DNA of 61,423 nucleotides from Actinomycetes bacterium (GCA_035506535.1 DATJPE010000076.1:1-61423), one strand, 5' to 3'. Positions 49,301 through 60,866 are shown, numbered from the stretch's first letter. The notes: a model not told the origin generated them from the letters alone. Made by a program: numbers and translations.

Positions 49301-49363
49301 CCAGCGGCCGGCCCCGTTGGGCCGAAGGGGTTCAGCCGAACGTACCGTTGCAGCTCGTGACTG

Positions 49364-49424
49364 TTGACGACCAACCGTCACTCTCCGTACCGTCACTGAC
49401 CGTGACCGGGGAGGGGCCGGTCAC
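49364..49424 (+). promoter_or_regulatory. bldD promoter with palindromic operator candidates
   Basis: TTGACG (49364-49369), 18 bases, TACCGT (49388-49393). Over the predicted start lies the dyad GTCAC-TGACC-GTGAC (49392-49406), followed by GTGACCGG-N7-CCGGTCAC (49402-49424). CCGTCACT also occurs twice, 15 bases apart. BldD represses its own gene in Streptomyces through GTGAC/GTCAC-type half-sites, so autoregulation is a reasonable inference. Confidence 0.6.
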
Positions 49425-49450
49425 CCGTGGACCTTGGGGGGTGCCGCACG

Positions 49451-49951
49451 GTGACTACCGACTACGCCCGCGCGCTGGGAGCCCGACTGCGCGCGATCCG
49501 GACGCAGCAGGGACTGTCCCTGCACGGCGTCGAGCAGAAGAGCCAGGGCCGGTGGAAGGCCGTCGTCGTCGGCTCCTATGAGCGCGGCGACCGTGCGGTC
49601 ACGGTGCAGCGCCTATCGGAGCTGGCCGACTTCTACGGGGTCCCGGTGGCCGAGCTGCTGCCCGGCGGCTCCGGCCGGGTCGCCAACGGCACGACGCCGC
49701 CCGCACGCCTGGTGATCGACCTCGAACGGCTCGGCCGGGTTCCCGCGGAGAAGGCGGGGCCGCTGGCCCGCTACTGCGCGACCATCCAGAGCCAGCGCGG
49801 CGACTACAACGGCCGGGTGCTCTCGGTGCGCCAGGACGACCTGCGCACCCTGGGTGTCATCTACGACACCTCGCCGGCGGTCCTCGTCGAGCAGTTCATC
49901 ACCTGGGGCGTCCTCGACGCCGCCGCCCGCCGCGCCCTCAACGACGACTGA
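49451..49951 (+). CDS. bldD: BldD-type developmental master regulator
   Basis: DNA-binding protein of 166 residues. In sporulating actinobacteria it represses development genes when dimerised by cyclic di-GMP. The N-terminal XRE-type helix-turn-helix (about 9-70) is nearly invariant: LRAIRTQQGLSLHGVEQKSQ and VGSYERGDRAVTVQRLSEL. The C-terminal domain (from about 85) has the c-di-GMP contact region ATIQSQRGDYNGRVLSVRQD, with RGD and the later D matching the RXD-X8-RXXD signature. GTG at 49451 gives the usual N-terminus; GTG at 49427 is less likely. It is divergent from pyrR, as in Streptomyces. Confidence 0.95.
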   Translation: MTTDYARALGARLRAIRTQQGLSLHGVEQKSQGRWKAVVVGSYERGDRAVTVQRLSELADFYGVPVAELLPGGSGRVANGTTPPARLVIDLERLGRVPAEKAGPLARYCATIQSQRGDYNGRVLSVRQDDLRTLGVIYDTSPAVLVEQFITWGVLDAAARRALNDD

Positions 49952-49962
49952 CGCACCGACCT

Positions 49963-50002
49963 GTCAGACGGATCGGGCGCCCCAGCGCCCGAAGCGCCTG
50001 AC
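49963..50002 (+). terminator. bldD terminator hairpin
   Basis: Twelve bases after the bldD stop, CGGGCGC-CCCA-GCGCCCG (49974-49991) forms a perfect 7-bp stem with a tetraloop. It is extended outward by CG/CG and GTCAG/CTGAC pairs across small internal loops. No U-tract follows, as usual in these genomes. Confidence 0.65.
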
Positions 50003-50025
50003 AACTCACCGCATCCACCGCACTA

Positions 50026-50096
50026 CCCCCGACTTGTGGCGGGTCCTACGTCACTCCCGGGTACGGGAGTGACGGACAACCCGCCACATGTGGGGT
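50026..50096. repeat. dispersed long palindrome (copy C), between bldD and pyk
   Basis: Left arm CCCCCGACTTGTGGCGGGT-N4-ACGTCACTCCCG and right arm CGGGAGTGACG-N4-AACCCGCCACATGTGGGG pair over about 33 positions with few mismatches around a tiny loop near 50060-50063. This is the cleanest copy of the family. It lies between two convergent genes, where it could stop transcription from either side. Confidence 0.9.
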
Positions 50097-50100
50097 CGAG

Positions 50101-50175
50101 GGGGTCAGTCGCGAGAGGTCAGTCGCGAGAGGTCAGTCGAGGACCTCAGTCGGGGACCTCAGTCGAGGACGCGGT
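50101..50175 (-). repeat. five-fold repetition of the pyk stop-codon tail
   Basis: The sequence TCAGTCG plus GAGGAC, GGGGACC or CGAGAGG is repeated five times at 13-14-base steps; the rightmost copy contains the real pyk stop (50159-50161). On the coding strand this is CGACTGA repeated, so extra stop codons follow the true one in several frames. Confidence 0.85.
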
Positions 50176-51610
50176 ACGCCGGCGCGACCTCGCCGACGGC
50201 GTCGCCGATGCGGTGGACGCGCATCGCGTTCGTGGAGCCCGGGATCCCGGGCGGGGAGCCGGCGACGATGACGACGTACTCGCCCTTCTCGCAGCGCCCG
50301 AGGTCGAGCAGCGCCTGGTCGACCAGGCGCACCATGTCATCGGTGTGCGCCACCGCGGGTACGAGAAAGGTCTCCACCCCCCAGGCGACCGACAGCTGGC
50401 TGCGCACTCGTGGCTTGGGCGTGAACGCGAGCAGCGGGATCGGCGAGCGCTCGCGGCCCACGGCCAGCGCCGACGACCCGGTCTCGGTGAACGCCACGAG
50501 GAAGCGCGCGCCCACGATCTTGCCGACCCTGGCCGCGGCCTCGCAGATGGCGCCGGCCTTGGTCGTCGGCGCGGTGCGAAGGGCGGGGAGTACGTCGAGC
50601 CCGCCGCCGTCCTCGACGGCGGACACGATGCGGCTCATGGTGGCCACCGCCTCGATCGGGTAGTGCCCGACCGAGGTCTCACCGGAGAGCATGACCGCGT
50701 CGGCGCCGTCGAGGATCGCGTTCGCGACGTCGGAGGCCTCGGCGCGCGTCGGGCGCGACGCCCCGATCATCGACTCGAGCATCTGGGTGGCGACGATCAC
50801 CGGCTTCGCCGCCTCGCGCGCGGCGGCCACGATCCGCTTCTGCACCAGCGGCACCTGCTCGAGGGGCAGCTCGACGCCCAGGTCCCCTCGCGCGACCATC
50901 ACCCCGTCGAAGGCGGTGACGATCCCCTCGAGGTTATCCACTGCCTGCGGCTTCTCGATCTTGGCGTAGACCGGGAGGCGGACGCCCTCCTCGTCCATGA
51001 TGCGGTGGACGTCGTCGACGTCGGCTGCGGAGCGCACGAACGACAGCGCGATCAGGTCCGCCCCGACCCGCACCCCCCAGCGCAGGTCCTCGACGTCCTT
51101 CTCGCTCATCGCCGGGACGCTCACCGAGACACCGGGCAGGTTCAGGCCCTTGTGGTCGGAGACCATGCCGCCCTCGACGACCTCGGTCACCACCTGCGAG
51201 CCCTCGACCGCCACGACGCGCACCGAGACCTTGCCGTCGTCGATGAGGATGCGGTCGCCCACATGCGCGTCCCCGGGCAGGCCGGCGTACGTCGTGCCGA
51301 CCACCGACACGTCACCCGGTACCTCGTCGGCGGTGATGGTGAAGCGGGCGCCCGCCTCGAGCAGCTGCGGGCCGTCGGCGAAGGTACCGAGCCGGATCTT
51401 CGGGCCCTGCAGGTCGACGAGGACGCCGACGCCCCGGCCGAACTCGTCCGACGCCTGCCGCACGTTCGCGTAGACCTGCTCGTGGACGGCGTAGCTGCCG
51501 TGGCTGAGGTTCAGCCGTGCGACGTCCATGCCGGCGGCCACGAGGGCGCGGATCTGGTCCAGCGAGGAGGTCGCGGGACCGAGGGTGCAGACGATCTTGG
51601 CACGCCGCAT
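50159..51610 (-). CDS. pyk: pyruvate kinase
   Basis: Glycolytic enzyme transferring phosphate from PEP to ADP, 483 residues. It has the N-terminal RRAKIVCTLGPAT and RLNLSHG, the catalytic lysine region LPVYAKIEKPQAVDNL, and MVARGDLGVELP and ATQMLESM. The C-terminal effector domain starts near 345. ATG at 51610 fits the family; the TTG at 51622 upstream does not. It follows gltD by 42 bases. The end of the gene is tandemly repeated beyond its stop codon. Confidence 0.97.
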   Translation of the reverse strand: MRRAKIVCTLGPATSSLDQIRALVAAGMDVARLNLSHGSYAVHEQVYANVRQASDEFGRGVGVLVDLQGPKIRLGTFADGPQLLEAGARFTITADEVPGDVSVVGTTYAGLPGDAHVGDRILIDDGKVSVRVVAVEGSQVVTEVVEGGMVSDHKGLNLPGVSVSVPAMSEKDVEDLRWGVRVGADLIALSFVRSAADVDDVHRIMDEEGVRLPVYAKIEKPQAVDNLEGIVTAFDGVMVARGDLGVELPLEQVPLVQKRIVAAAREAAKPVIVATQMLESMIGASRPTRAEASDVANAILDGADAVMLSGETSVGHYPIEAVATMSRIVSAVEDGGGLDVLPALRTAPTTKAGAICEAAARVGKIVGARFLVAFTETGSSALAVGRERSPIPLLAFTPKPRVRSQLSVAWGVETFLVPAVAHTDDMVRLVDQALLDLGRCEKGEYVVIVAGSPPGIPGSTNAMRVHRIGDAVGEVAPAYRVLD

Positions 51611-51652
51611 GACTCGAGCCAATCGATCGAGGGGATGGGGATGTGTCCAGCC

Positions 51653-53099
<1,447 letters not shown>

Positions 53100-53107
<8 letters not shown>

Positions 53108-56100
53108 GAGCGGACTCCATCACTGCCGTGTCGACGTCGAGGCCCTCGCGCGCGGCGCGCTCGCGGGCGGCCAGCACCCGCTTGTAGTCGGCGGGCATCA
53201 CCTTGGTGAAGCGAGCGATGGTGGCGTCCCAGTCGGCGAGCAGCGTCTCCGCGACCGGGGAGCCGGTCTCCTCGGCGTGCTCGCGGACGAGCTCGTGGAC
53301 GAGCGCGCGGTCCTCCTCGGAGAGCGCCTCGAGCTCCACCATCTCGCGGTTGACCCTCAGCTCGTCGAGGTCCAGGACGTACGCCGTCCCGCCGCTCATG
53401 CCCGCCGCGAGGTTGCGTCCGGTCGGGCCCAGGATGACCGCCCGGCCACCGGTCATGTACTCGCACGCGTGGTCGCCCACGCCCTCGACGACGGCCGTCG
53501 CGCCGGAGTTGCGCACGCAGAAGCGCTCGCCGACGATCCCGCGCACGAACAGCTCGCCGGACGTCGCGCCGTACGCCAGCACGTTGCCCGCGATGACGTT
53601 GTCCTCGGCGACGAAGCCCGCCCGCCGGTCCGGGCGTACGACGACCCGGCCACCCGACAGGCCCTTGCCGACGTAGTCGTTGGCGTCGCCCTCCAGGCGC
53701 AGGGTGATCCCGGGCGGCAGGAACGCGCCGAAGGACTGCCCCGCCGAGCCGATGAGGGTGACGTCGATGGTGCCGTCCGGCAGGCCCTTGCCACCGAAGC
53801 GACGGGTCACCTCCGAGCCCAGCATCGTCCCGACCGTGCGGTTGACGTTGCGGATGGCCAGCTGCGCGCGCACCGGCGTACCGTCCTCGAGCGCGTCGGT
53901 GGCCAGTGCGATGAGCTCGTTGTCCAGGGCCTTGCCCAGCCCGTGGTCCTGCGCGACGACCTGGTGGCGCACCGCCCCGACCGGCAGGTCGGGCACGTGC
54001 AGGATCGGGGACAGGTCGAGCCCGCTGGCCTTCCAGTGGTCGACCGCCCGGTCGACGTCGAGCAGCTCGGCGTGACCCACCGCCTCCTCGATGCTGCGGA
54101 AGCCGAGTGACGCGAGGAGCTCGCGGACCTCCTCGGCCAGATAGGTGAAGAACGTCTCCACGAACTCGGGCCGGCCGGCGAAGCGGCGGCGCAGCTCGGG
54201 GTTCTGGGTCGCGACACCCACCGGGCAGGTGTCGAGGTGACAGACGCGCATCATCACGCAGCCGCTCACCACCAGCGGCGCGGTCGCGAAGCCGAACTCC
54301 TCGGCACCGAGCAGCGCCGCGATGACCACGTCACGCCCGGTCTTCAGCTGCCCGTCGGTCTGCACGACGATCCGGTCGCGCAGCCCGTTGCGCAGCAGCG
54401 TCTGCTGGGTCTCGGCGAGGCCGAGCTCCCAAGGTGCGCCGGCGTGCTTGAGCGAGGTCAGGGGCGCGGCGCCCGTACCGCCGTCGTGACCGGAGATGAG
54501 GACCACGTCCGCGTGCGCCTTCGCCACTCCGGCGGCGACGGTGCCGACCCCGACCTCGGCCACCAGCTTGACGTGGACCCTCGCCCGCGGGTTGGCGTTC
54601 TTCAGGTCGTGGATGAGCTGCGCGAGGTCCTCGATGGAGTAGATGTCGTGGTGCGGCGGCGGGGAGATCAGTCCCACGCCCGGCGTGGAGTGACGCGTGC
54701 GCGCGACCCAGGGATAGACCTTGTGTCCGGGCAGCTGCCCGCCCTCGCCGGGCTTCGCGCCCTGCGCCATCTTGATCTGCAGGTCGTCGGCGTTGACGAG
54801 GTACTCGCTCGTCACCCCGAAGCGGCCGCTGGCGACCTGCTTGATCGCCGAGCGGCGGGAGTCGCCTCCGGGCAGCGGCACGTACCGCTCGGGGTCCTCG
54901 CCGCCCTCACCGGTGTTGGACCGCGCGCCCATGCGGTTCATCGCGATGGCGAGGGTCTCGTGGGCCTCCTGGCTGATGGAGCCGTAGGACATCGCACCCG
55001 TCGAGAAGCGCTTGATGATGTCGGTGACGGGTTCGACGTCGTCCACCGGGATGGGCGGACGCAGGCCCTGCTTGAAGTTGAAGAGCCCGCGCAGGGTCAT
55101 CAGCCGCTCGGACTGCTCGTCCACGCGCCGGGTGTAATCCTTGAACACGTCGTAGCGCTTGGCACGGGTCGCGTGCTGCAGCCGGAAGACCGTCTCCGGG
55201 TCGAACAGATGCGGTTCGCCCTCGCGGCGCCACTGGTACTCCCCGCCCACGGCGAGCCTGCGGTGCGCGGGCGAGATGCCGTTGCGCGGGTACGCCACCG
55301 CGTGACGGCGGGCCACCTCCTCGGCGAGCACGTCCAGCCCGACGCCGCCGAGCTTCGAGGACGTACCGGTGAAGAAGCGCTCGACGACGTCCTCGGAGAG
55401 CCCGACGGCCTCGAACACCTGCGCACCGCGATACGACGCCACCGTCGAGATGCCCATCTTGGACATCACCTTGAGCACGCCCTTGCCGAGCGCCTTGATG
55501 AGGTTGCGGATCGCCTTCTCCGGGCTGATCCCGTCGATGACGCCCTGCGCGACGAGGTCCTCGACGCTCTCCATGGCGAGGTAGGGGTTGACCGCGGCCG
55601 CGCCGTACCCGATGAGCAGGGCGACGTGGTGCACCTCGCGCACGTCGCCCGCCTCGACGAGGAGCGAGACGGCGGTGCGCTGCTTGGTACGTACGAGGTG
55701 GTGGTGCACCGCCGCCGTCAGCAGCAGGGACGGGATGGGGGCGAAGGTGGCGTCCGCGTCGCGGTCGGAGAGCACGAAGAAGCGGACACCGCGGGCGATG
55801 TCGGCGGTGATCTGCTCGCAGATCTCCTCGATCCGCCGCTCCAGCGCCGCTCCCCCGCCGCCGACACGGAACAGGCCCGAGACCTTCTCGGAGGTGAAGC
55901 CGGGAAGGTCGCCGTCGGCGTTGATGTGCAGGATCTTCGCGAGCTCGTCGTTGTCGATCACGGGGAACGGGAGCACGACCTGGCGGCAGGCTGCGGCGTC
56001 GGCGGAGAGGATGTTCTGCTCCGGCCCGATGGTGGTCCCCAGCGAGGTGACCAGCTCCTCGCGAATGGCGTCCAGCGGGGGGTTGGTGACCTGCGCGAAG

Positions 56101-57614
56101 AGCTGGCTGAAGTAGTCGAAGAGCAGCCGCGACCGGTCGGAGAGCACGGCGAGCGGGGTATCGGTGCCCATCGAGCCGATCGCCTCGGCGCCGGCGCGGG
56201 CCATCGGCGCGAGGAGGACCCGCAGCTCCTCCTCCGTGTAGCCGAAGGTCTGCTGGCGGCGCAGCACCGACTCGTGGGTGTGCACGACGTGCTCGCGCTC
56301 GGGCAGGTCCTCGAGGTGGATCAGGCCCGCGTGCAGCCACTCGTCGTAGGGACGCTCTGCGGCCAGCTGGGCCTTGATCTCCTCGTCCTCGATGATGCGG
56401 TGCGACGCGGTGTCGACGAGGAACATCCGGCCGGGCTGCAGCCGGCCCTTGCGCACGATGCGTTCCTGGGCGATGTCGAGGACGCCCACCTCGGAGGCGA
56501 GCACGACGAGGCCGTCGTCGGTGACCCAGAAGCGGCCCGGGCGCAGGCCGTTGCGGTCCAGGACCGCCCCGACCAGGGTCCCGTCGGTGAAGGTGACGCA
56601 CGCGGGACCGTCCCACGGCTCCATGAGCGTCGCGTGGTAGCTGTAGAACGCGCGGCGGGCCGGGTCCATCGAGGTGTGGTTCTCCCACGCCTCCGGGATC
56701 ATGGTGAGCACCGCGTGCGGCAGCGAGCGGCCGCCGAGGTGCAGCAGCTCGAGCACCTCGTCGAAGGAGGCGGAGTCGCTCGCGCCAGGGGTGCAGATCG
56801 GGAAGATCTGCTCCAGGTCTCCGGGGATGAGCGTCGAGGACAGCTGCGACTCCCTGGCCTGCATCCAGTTCCGGTTGCCGCGCACCGTGTTGATCTCGCC
56901 GTTGTGGGCGATGAAGCGGTACGGGTGGGCGAGCGGCCACGACGGGAAGGTGTTCGTCGAGAACCGCGAGTGCACGAGCGCAAGGGCCGAGGCGAAGCGC
57001 GGGTCGGAGAGGTCCGGGAAGAACGGCTCCAGCTGACCGGTGGTGAGCATCCCCTTGTAGACCAGCGTGCGGCTGGACAGCGACGGGAAGTACACCCCGG
57101 TGTCGCGCTCCGCGCGCTTGCGCAGCCGGAACACCAGCCGGTCCAGGTCCAGCCCCGCCGCCTCCGCGCCCGGACCGGACACGAAGACCTGGCGGAAGAC
57201 GGGCATCACGGAGGCCGCCGTACGTCCGACCAGGCCCGGCGTCGTGGGCAGCAGCCGCCATCCCAGGACGCTCAGGCCCTCGTCGGCGGCGATGGCCTCG
57301 ACCGCCGCGGCGGCCTCCTCGGGGTCGTCCACTGGCAAGAAGACGTTGCCGACCGCGTAGTGGCCGGCGGGCGGCAGCGAGAAGGGCAGCACCGCGCGCA
57401 GGAACGCGTCAGGCACCTGGACGAGGATCCCGGCGCCGTCGCCGCTGTCCACCTCGGCGCCGGACGCGCCGCGGTGCTCGAGGTTCACCAGCGCGGTGAG
57501 GCCCTGCTCGACGATCGTGTGGCTCGGCTCGCCGGTGAGCGTGGCCACCAGCGCGACGCCGCAGGCGTCGTGCTCGTACGTCGGGTCGTACAAACCCTCG
57601 GGGGCGGGGCGCAT
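53100..57614 (-). CDS. gltB: glutamate synthase large subunit
   Basis: Converts glutamine and 2-oxoglutarate into two glutamates; core of ammonia assimilation with GltD. The 1504-residue precursor has a 17-residue propeptide before the nucleophile Cys18 ([10 protein letters not shown]). An N-terminal glutaminase domain and central domain follow, then the FMN synthase domain (about 790-1190) with the 3Fe-4S cysteines in [15 protein letters not shown] near 1112-1126. The C-terminal beta-helix is rich in glycine. The frame is open further upstream, but that is lgt read out of frame. The Cys18 position fixes the start at ATG 57614. Confidence 0.97.
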
Positions 57615-57694
57615 GGGGCGACAATCTCCCGTCGTCTCGTCCTGCGGATGGTGGTGCGTGTGCAGGGGACGACGTTGGCCCTTGGCGTAGCACG

Positions 57695-57700
57695 ACTGTA
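57695..57700 (-). promoter_or_regulatory. extended -10 (TGTTACAGT) upstream of gltB
   Basis: TACAGT preceded by TGT gives an extended -10 element about 80 bases before the gltB ATG, in the 137-base gap after lgt. No good -35 is visible. Confidence 0.45.
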
Positions 57701-57751
57701 ACAGAGCGAGCGCCCGCCGAGCGCCTCGCGCCAGCGTGGCCAGCAGGCCGG

Positions 57752-58630
57752 TCAGGCCTCGGCGGAGACCTCCACGGTCGGGTCCGTGCCCTGCCTCGGC
57801 GGGTCCCACGCGGCGATCTGTTCGGGTGTCTCGCGGCCCGGTCTCTTGCGCGCGGACACGACGAGGTAGGTCACGGCGCCGATGAAGGCGAACATGCAGA
57901 CCCACAGGTTGACGCGCAGGCCGAGGATGTCGTTGGCCGGGTCGGCGCGCAGCATCTCCCACATGGCGCGGCCGACGACGTAGGTGACGACGTACAGGGC
58001 GAACACCCGCCCGTGCCCCATCCGCCACCGACGGTCGGCCCACACGCAGACGGCGGCCACGCCGAGGCACCACAGGCTCTCGTACAGGAACGTCGGGTGG
58101 AAGGTCGCGTCGTTGAGGTAGCGCTCCGGCCGGTGGGCCGGGTCGATGCGCAGCCCCCACGGCAGCGACGTCGGGCGGCCGAAGAGCTCCTGGTTGAACC
58201 AGTTGCCCCACCGCCCGATCGCCTGGGCGATGGCCAGCGCCGGAGCCAGCGCATCGGCGAGCGGCGGGAGCGGGATGCCGCGCCGACGGCAGCCGATCCA
58301 GGCGCCGACGCCGCCGAGGGCGATGGCGCCCCAGATGCCGAGCCCGCCGTTCCAGATCTTGAAAGCGTCGATCGGGTGCCCGCCGGCCCCGAAGTACGGC
58401 TGGGGGGTGGTGATCAGGTGGTAGAGCCGCCCCCCGACGATCCCGAACGGCACCGCCCAGATCGCGATGTCGCCGACGGTGCCGGCCGCCCCGCCACGGG
58501 AGCGCCAGCGACGGTCGCCGATGAGGACCGCGGCGATGATGCCGAGCACGATGCACAACGCGTATCCGCGGATCGGGATCGGCCCGAGGTGCCACACCCC
58601 CTGGTGCGGGCTGGGGATCGACGCGAGCAC
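57752..58630 (-). CDS. lgt: prolipoprotein diacylglyceryl transferase
   Basis: Integral membrane enzyme that attaches diacylglycerol to the lipobox cysteine of prolipoproteins. The 292-residue protein has seven membrane helices and the Lgt signature [13 protein letters not shown], plus GGRLYHLIT and [10 protein letters not shown]. The GTG start at 58630 has no Shine-Dalgarno sequence; TACCCT ends six bases upstream, pointing to a leaderless message. It sits between trpA and gltB, separated from trpA by a 22-bp hairpin. Confidence 0.96.
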   Translation of the reverse strand: MLASIPSPHQGVWHLGPIPIRGYALCIVLGIIAAVLIGDRRWRSRGGAAGTVGDIAIWAVPFGIVGGRLYHLITTPQPYFGAGGHPIDAFKIWNGGLGIWGAIALGGVGAWIGCRRRGIPLPPLADALAPALAIAQAIGRWGNWFNQELFGRPTSLPWGLRIDPAHRPERYLNDATFHPTFLYESLWCLGVAAVCVWADRRWRMGHGRVFALYVVTYVVGRAMWEMLRADPANDILGLRVNLWVCMFAFIGAVTYLVVSARKRPGRETPEQIAAWDPPRQGTDPTVEVSAEA

Positions 58631-58636
58631 CCCACG

Positions 58637-58642
58637 AGGGTA
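58637..58642 (-). promoter_or_regulatory. -10 hexamer TACCCT for leaderless lgt
   Basis: TACCCT ends six bases before the lgt GTG, so the predicted transcription start coincides with the start codon. It lies just downstream of the trpA-lgt hairpin, which supports lgt being a separate unit. Confidence 0.5.
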
Positions 58643-58661
58643 CGTCCCCCCCGCCCACCCC

Positions 58662-58718
58662 TTCGAATGAACGCGGCGTTCCTACAGTCCTATTGGAGGA
58701 ACGCCGCGTTCATTCGAA
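58662..58718. repeat. 22-bp perfect inverted repeat between trpA and lgt
   Basis: A left arm at 58662-58683 (beginning TTCGAATGAACGCGG) and a right arm at 58697-58718 are exact reverse complements, separated by 13 bases. It is in terminator position for trpCBA, although it lacks a U-tract. Its core GAATGAACGCGGCGTTCCT looks like a repeated intergenic palindrome rather than a simple terminator. Confidence 0.9.
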
Positions 58719-58730
58719 AGAGGGCAGGGG

Positions 58731-58784
58731 GGTCAGTCGGCGGGGAGGGGTCAGTCGGCGGGGAGGGGTCAGTCGGCGGCGGGG
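58731..58784 (-). repeat. 18-bp repetition of the trpA stop-codon tail (3 copies)
   Basis: GGTCAGTCGGCGGGGAGG occurs at 58731-58748 and 58749-58766, and a diverged third copy (58767-58784) contains the real trpA stop. On the coding strand GCCGACTGACC is repeated every 18 bases, so all extra stops are in the same frame. Confidence 0.9.
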
Positions 58785-59575
58785 GCGCGGACGCCGTCGG
58801 CGAGGTCGCGCACCAGGGCGGTCAGGGACGCCAGGCCCTCGGCGGCAGAGGGGGCGTCGAGTAGGCAGCGGACGAGGGCCGAGCCGACGATGACGCCGTC
58901 GGCGTAGCCGGCCACCTCGGCGGCCTGGTCACCGCTCGCCACGCCGAGCCCCACGCACACGGGGAGGTCGCTGACCGCCCGGACTCGGGCGACCAGACCC
59001 GGGGCCAGCGAGCTGGTCTGCTCGCGGGCCCCCGTGACGCCCATCGTCGAGGCGGCGTACACGAACCCCCGGCTCGCCTCGGCCACCCGCTGCACGCGCG
59101 CCTCCGTCGAGGACGGCGCGACGAGGAAGACCGGGTCGAGGTCGTACGCCGCCGCGGCGGCCAGCCACTCCCCCGCCTCCTCCGGGATGATGTCCGGCGT
59201 GATCACCCCGGACCCGCCGGCGGCCGCGAGGTCGCGCGCGAACGCGTCCACCCCATAGCGCTCGACCGGGTTCCAGTACGTCATCACGAGCGCCACGCCA
59301 CCGGCCGACGCGACGGCGGACACCGTCCGGAACACGTCGGCCATCCGGGTCCCGCCGGCGAGCGCGCGCTCGGCCGCGGCCTGGATCGTCGGACCGTCCA
59401 TGAGCGGGTCCGAGTACGGCACCCCGACCTCGACCGCGTCCGCCCCGGCGGCGACCATCGCGCGGACCGCCTCGAGCCCGCCCTCGACGGTGGGGAAGCC
59501 CGCGGGCAGGTACCCGATGAGGGCCGCACGCCCCTCCACCCGGGTCCGGGCGAAGAGCTCGTCGAGCGGGCTCAC
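58769..59575 (-). CDS. trpA: tryptophan synthase alpha chain
   Basis: Cleaves indole-3-glycerol phosphate and passes indole to TrpB. The 268-residue TIM barrel has the two catalytic acids at the classic positions, Glu49 and Asp60 (AVEVGVPYSDPLMDGPTIQ), and the phosphate-binding VGLGVASGDQ and VIVGSALV. It starts at GTG 59575, 49 bases after trpB. It is the last gene of the trp operon. Confidence 0.97.
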   Translation of the reverse strand: MSPLDELFARTRVEGRAALIGYLPAGFPTVEGGLEAVRAMVAAGADAVEVGVPYSDPLMDGPTIQAAAERALAGGTRMADVFRTVSAVASAGGVALVMTYWNPVERYGVDAFARDLAAAGGSGVITPDIIPEEAGEWLAAAAAYDLDPVFLVAPSSTEARVQRVAEASRGFVYAASTMGVTGAREQTSSLAPGLVARVRAVSDLPVCVGLGVASGDQAAEVAGYADGVIVGSALVRCLLDAPSAAEGLASLTALVRDLADGVRAPAAD

Positions 59576-59624
59576 GGAGCGCCCACAGCGACCCCGCGGC
59601 CGTGGCCCCCGCGAGTGGCCGCGC

Positions 59625-60866
59625 TCACAGGCCGAACCACCTCGCCGCCGTGTCGACGTCCTTGTCGCCGCGCCCCGAGAGGTTCACGAGGACGATGCCG
59701 TCCGGGCCCAGCTCGCGGCCGAGGTCCAGCGCGCCGGCGAGGGCGTGGGCGGACTCGATCGCCGGAATGATCCCCTCGGTGCGGCACAGCAGCCCGAAGG
59801 CCTCCATGGCGGCCGCGTCGGTGACCGGGCGGTACGTGGCCCGGCCGGTGTCGGCCAGCCACGCGTGCTCCGGGCCGACCCCGGGGTAGTCCAGGCCGGC
59901 CGAGATCGAGTGCGACTCGATGGTCTGGCCCATCTCGTCCTGCAGCAGGTAGGACCGGGCGCCGTGGAGCACGCCGGGCGCGCCCCCGGTGATGGTCGCG
60001 GCGTGCCGGCCGGTCTCGACCCCGTCGCCGCCGGCCTCGAAGCCGTACAGGCGAACCGAGGGGTCGTCGAGGAAGGCGTGGAAGATGCCGATCGCGTTGG
60101 AGCCGCCACCCACGCAGGCCGCCACGGCGTCGGGCAGGCGCCCGGTCAGCTCGAGCACCTGGGCTCGCGCCTCGACCCCGATGACGCGATGGAAGTCGCG
60201 GACCATGACCGGGAAGGGGTGCGGCCCGGCGACCGTACCGAGCAGGTAGTGCGTGGTGGCGACGTTGGTCACCCAGTCGCGCATCGCCTCGTTGATGGCG
60301 TCCTTCAGGGTGCGGCTGCCAGCGCTGACCGGGATCACCTCGGCGCCGAGCAGCCGCATCCGCGCCACGTTGAGCGCCTGGCGCCGGGTGTCCTCCTCGC
60401 CCATGTAGACGACGCACTCGAGGCCGAGCAGCGCGCACGCCGTGGCAGTGGCGACGCCGTGCTGGCCGGCGCCGGTCTCGGCGATCACCCGCGTCTTGCC
60501 CATCCGCCTGGTGAGCAACGCCTGCCCGAGCACGTTGTTGATCTTGTGCGAGCCGGTGTGGTTGAGGTCCTCGCGCTTGAGCAGCACGTTCGCGCCGCCG
60601 GCCAGCGCGCCGAAGCGGCGCGCCTCGGTGAGCGCCGACGGACGGCCGGTGTAGGTGTGCTGCAGGTGGTCGAGCTCGGCGTGGAAGGCCGGGTCGGTCT
60701 TGGCCGCCTCGTACGCCGCCGCGAGCTCGTCGAGGGCCACGACCAGGGCCTCGGGCACGAAGCGCCCGCCGTAGGGGCCGAAGTGGCCGGTCGCGTCCGG
60801 CAGGGCACCGGGCCGGGTGTCGGGCAGGAAGCTGGGGGGGTCGGCCGGGTGGTCGAGCTGGGTCAC
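59625..60866 (-). CDS. trpB: tryptophan synthase beta chain
   Basis: PLP enzyme joining indole and serine to tryptophan. The 413-residue protein has [13 protein letters not shown] at the N-terminus, the PLP lysine Lys108 in [18 protein letters not shown], and the phosphate-binding loop GGGSNAIG. This is the normal TrpB1 form that pairs with TrpA. GTG at 60866 overlaps the trpC stop by four bases. Confidence 0.97.
   Translation of the reverse strand: MTQLDHPADPPSFLPDTRPGALPDATGHFGPYGGRFVPEALVVALDELAAAYEAAKTDPAFHAELDHLQHTYTGRPSALTEARRFGALAGGANVLLKREDLNHTGSHKINNVLGQALLTRRMGKTRVIAETGAGQHGVATATACALLGLECVVYMGEEDTRRQALNVARMRLLGAEVIPVSAGSRTLKDAINEAMRDWVTNVATTHYLLGTVAGPHPFPVMVRDFHRVIGVEARAQVLELTGRLPDAVAACVGGGSNAIGIFHAFLDDPSVRLYGFEAGGDGVETGRHAATITGGAPGVLHGARSYLLQDEMGQTIESHSISAGLDYPGVGPEHAWLADTGRATYRPVTDAAAMEAFGLLCRTEGIIPAIESAHALAGALDLGRELGPDGIVLVNLSGRGDKDVDTAARWFGL

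Noticed and set aside
49981-50160. Integration or phage attachment site at the bldD-pyk junction
   Set aside because: The palindrome and tail repeats could mark a rearrangement point, but there is no integrase, no tRNA and no direct-repeat pair flanking foreign DNA.
57615-58658. Extension of gltB to 1852 residues
   Set aside because: The extra part is lgt read out of frame; the catalytic Cys18 after a 17-residue propeptide fixes the start at 57614.
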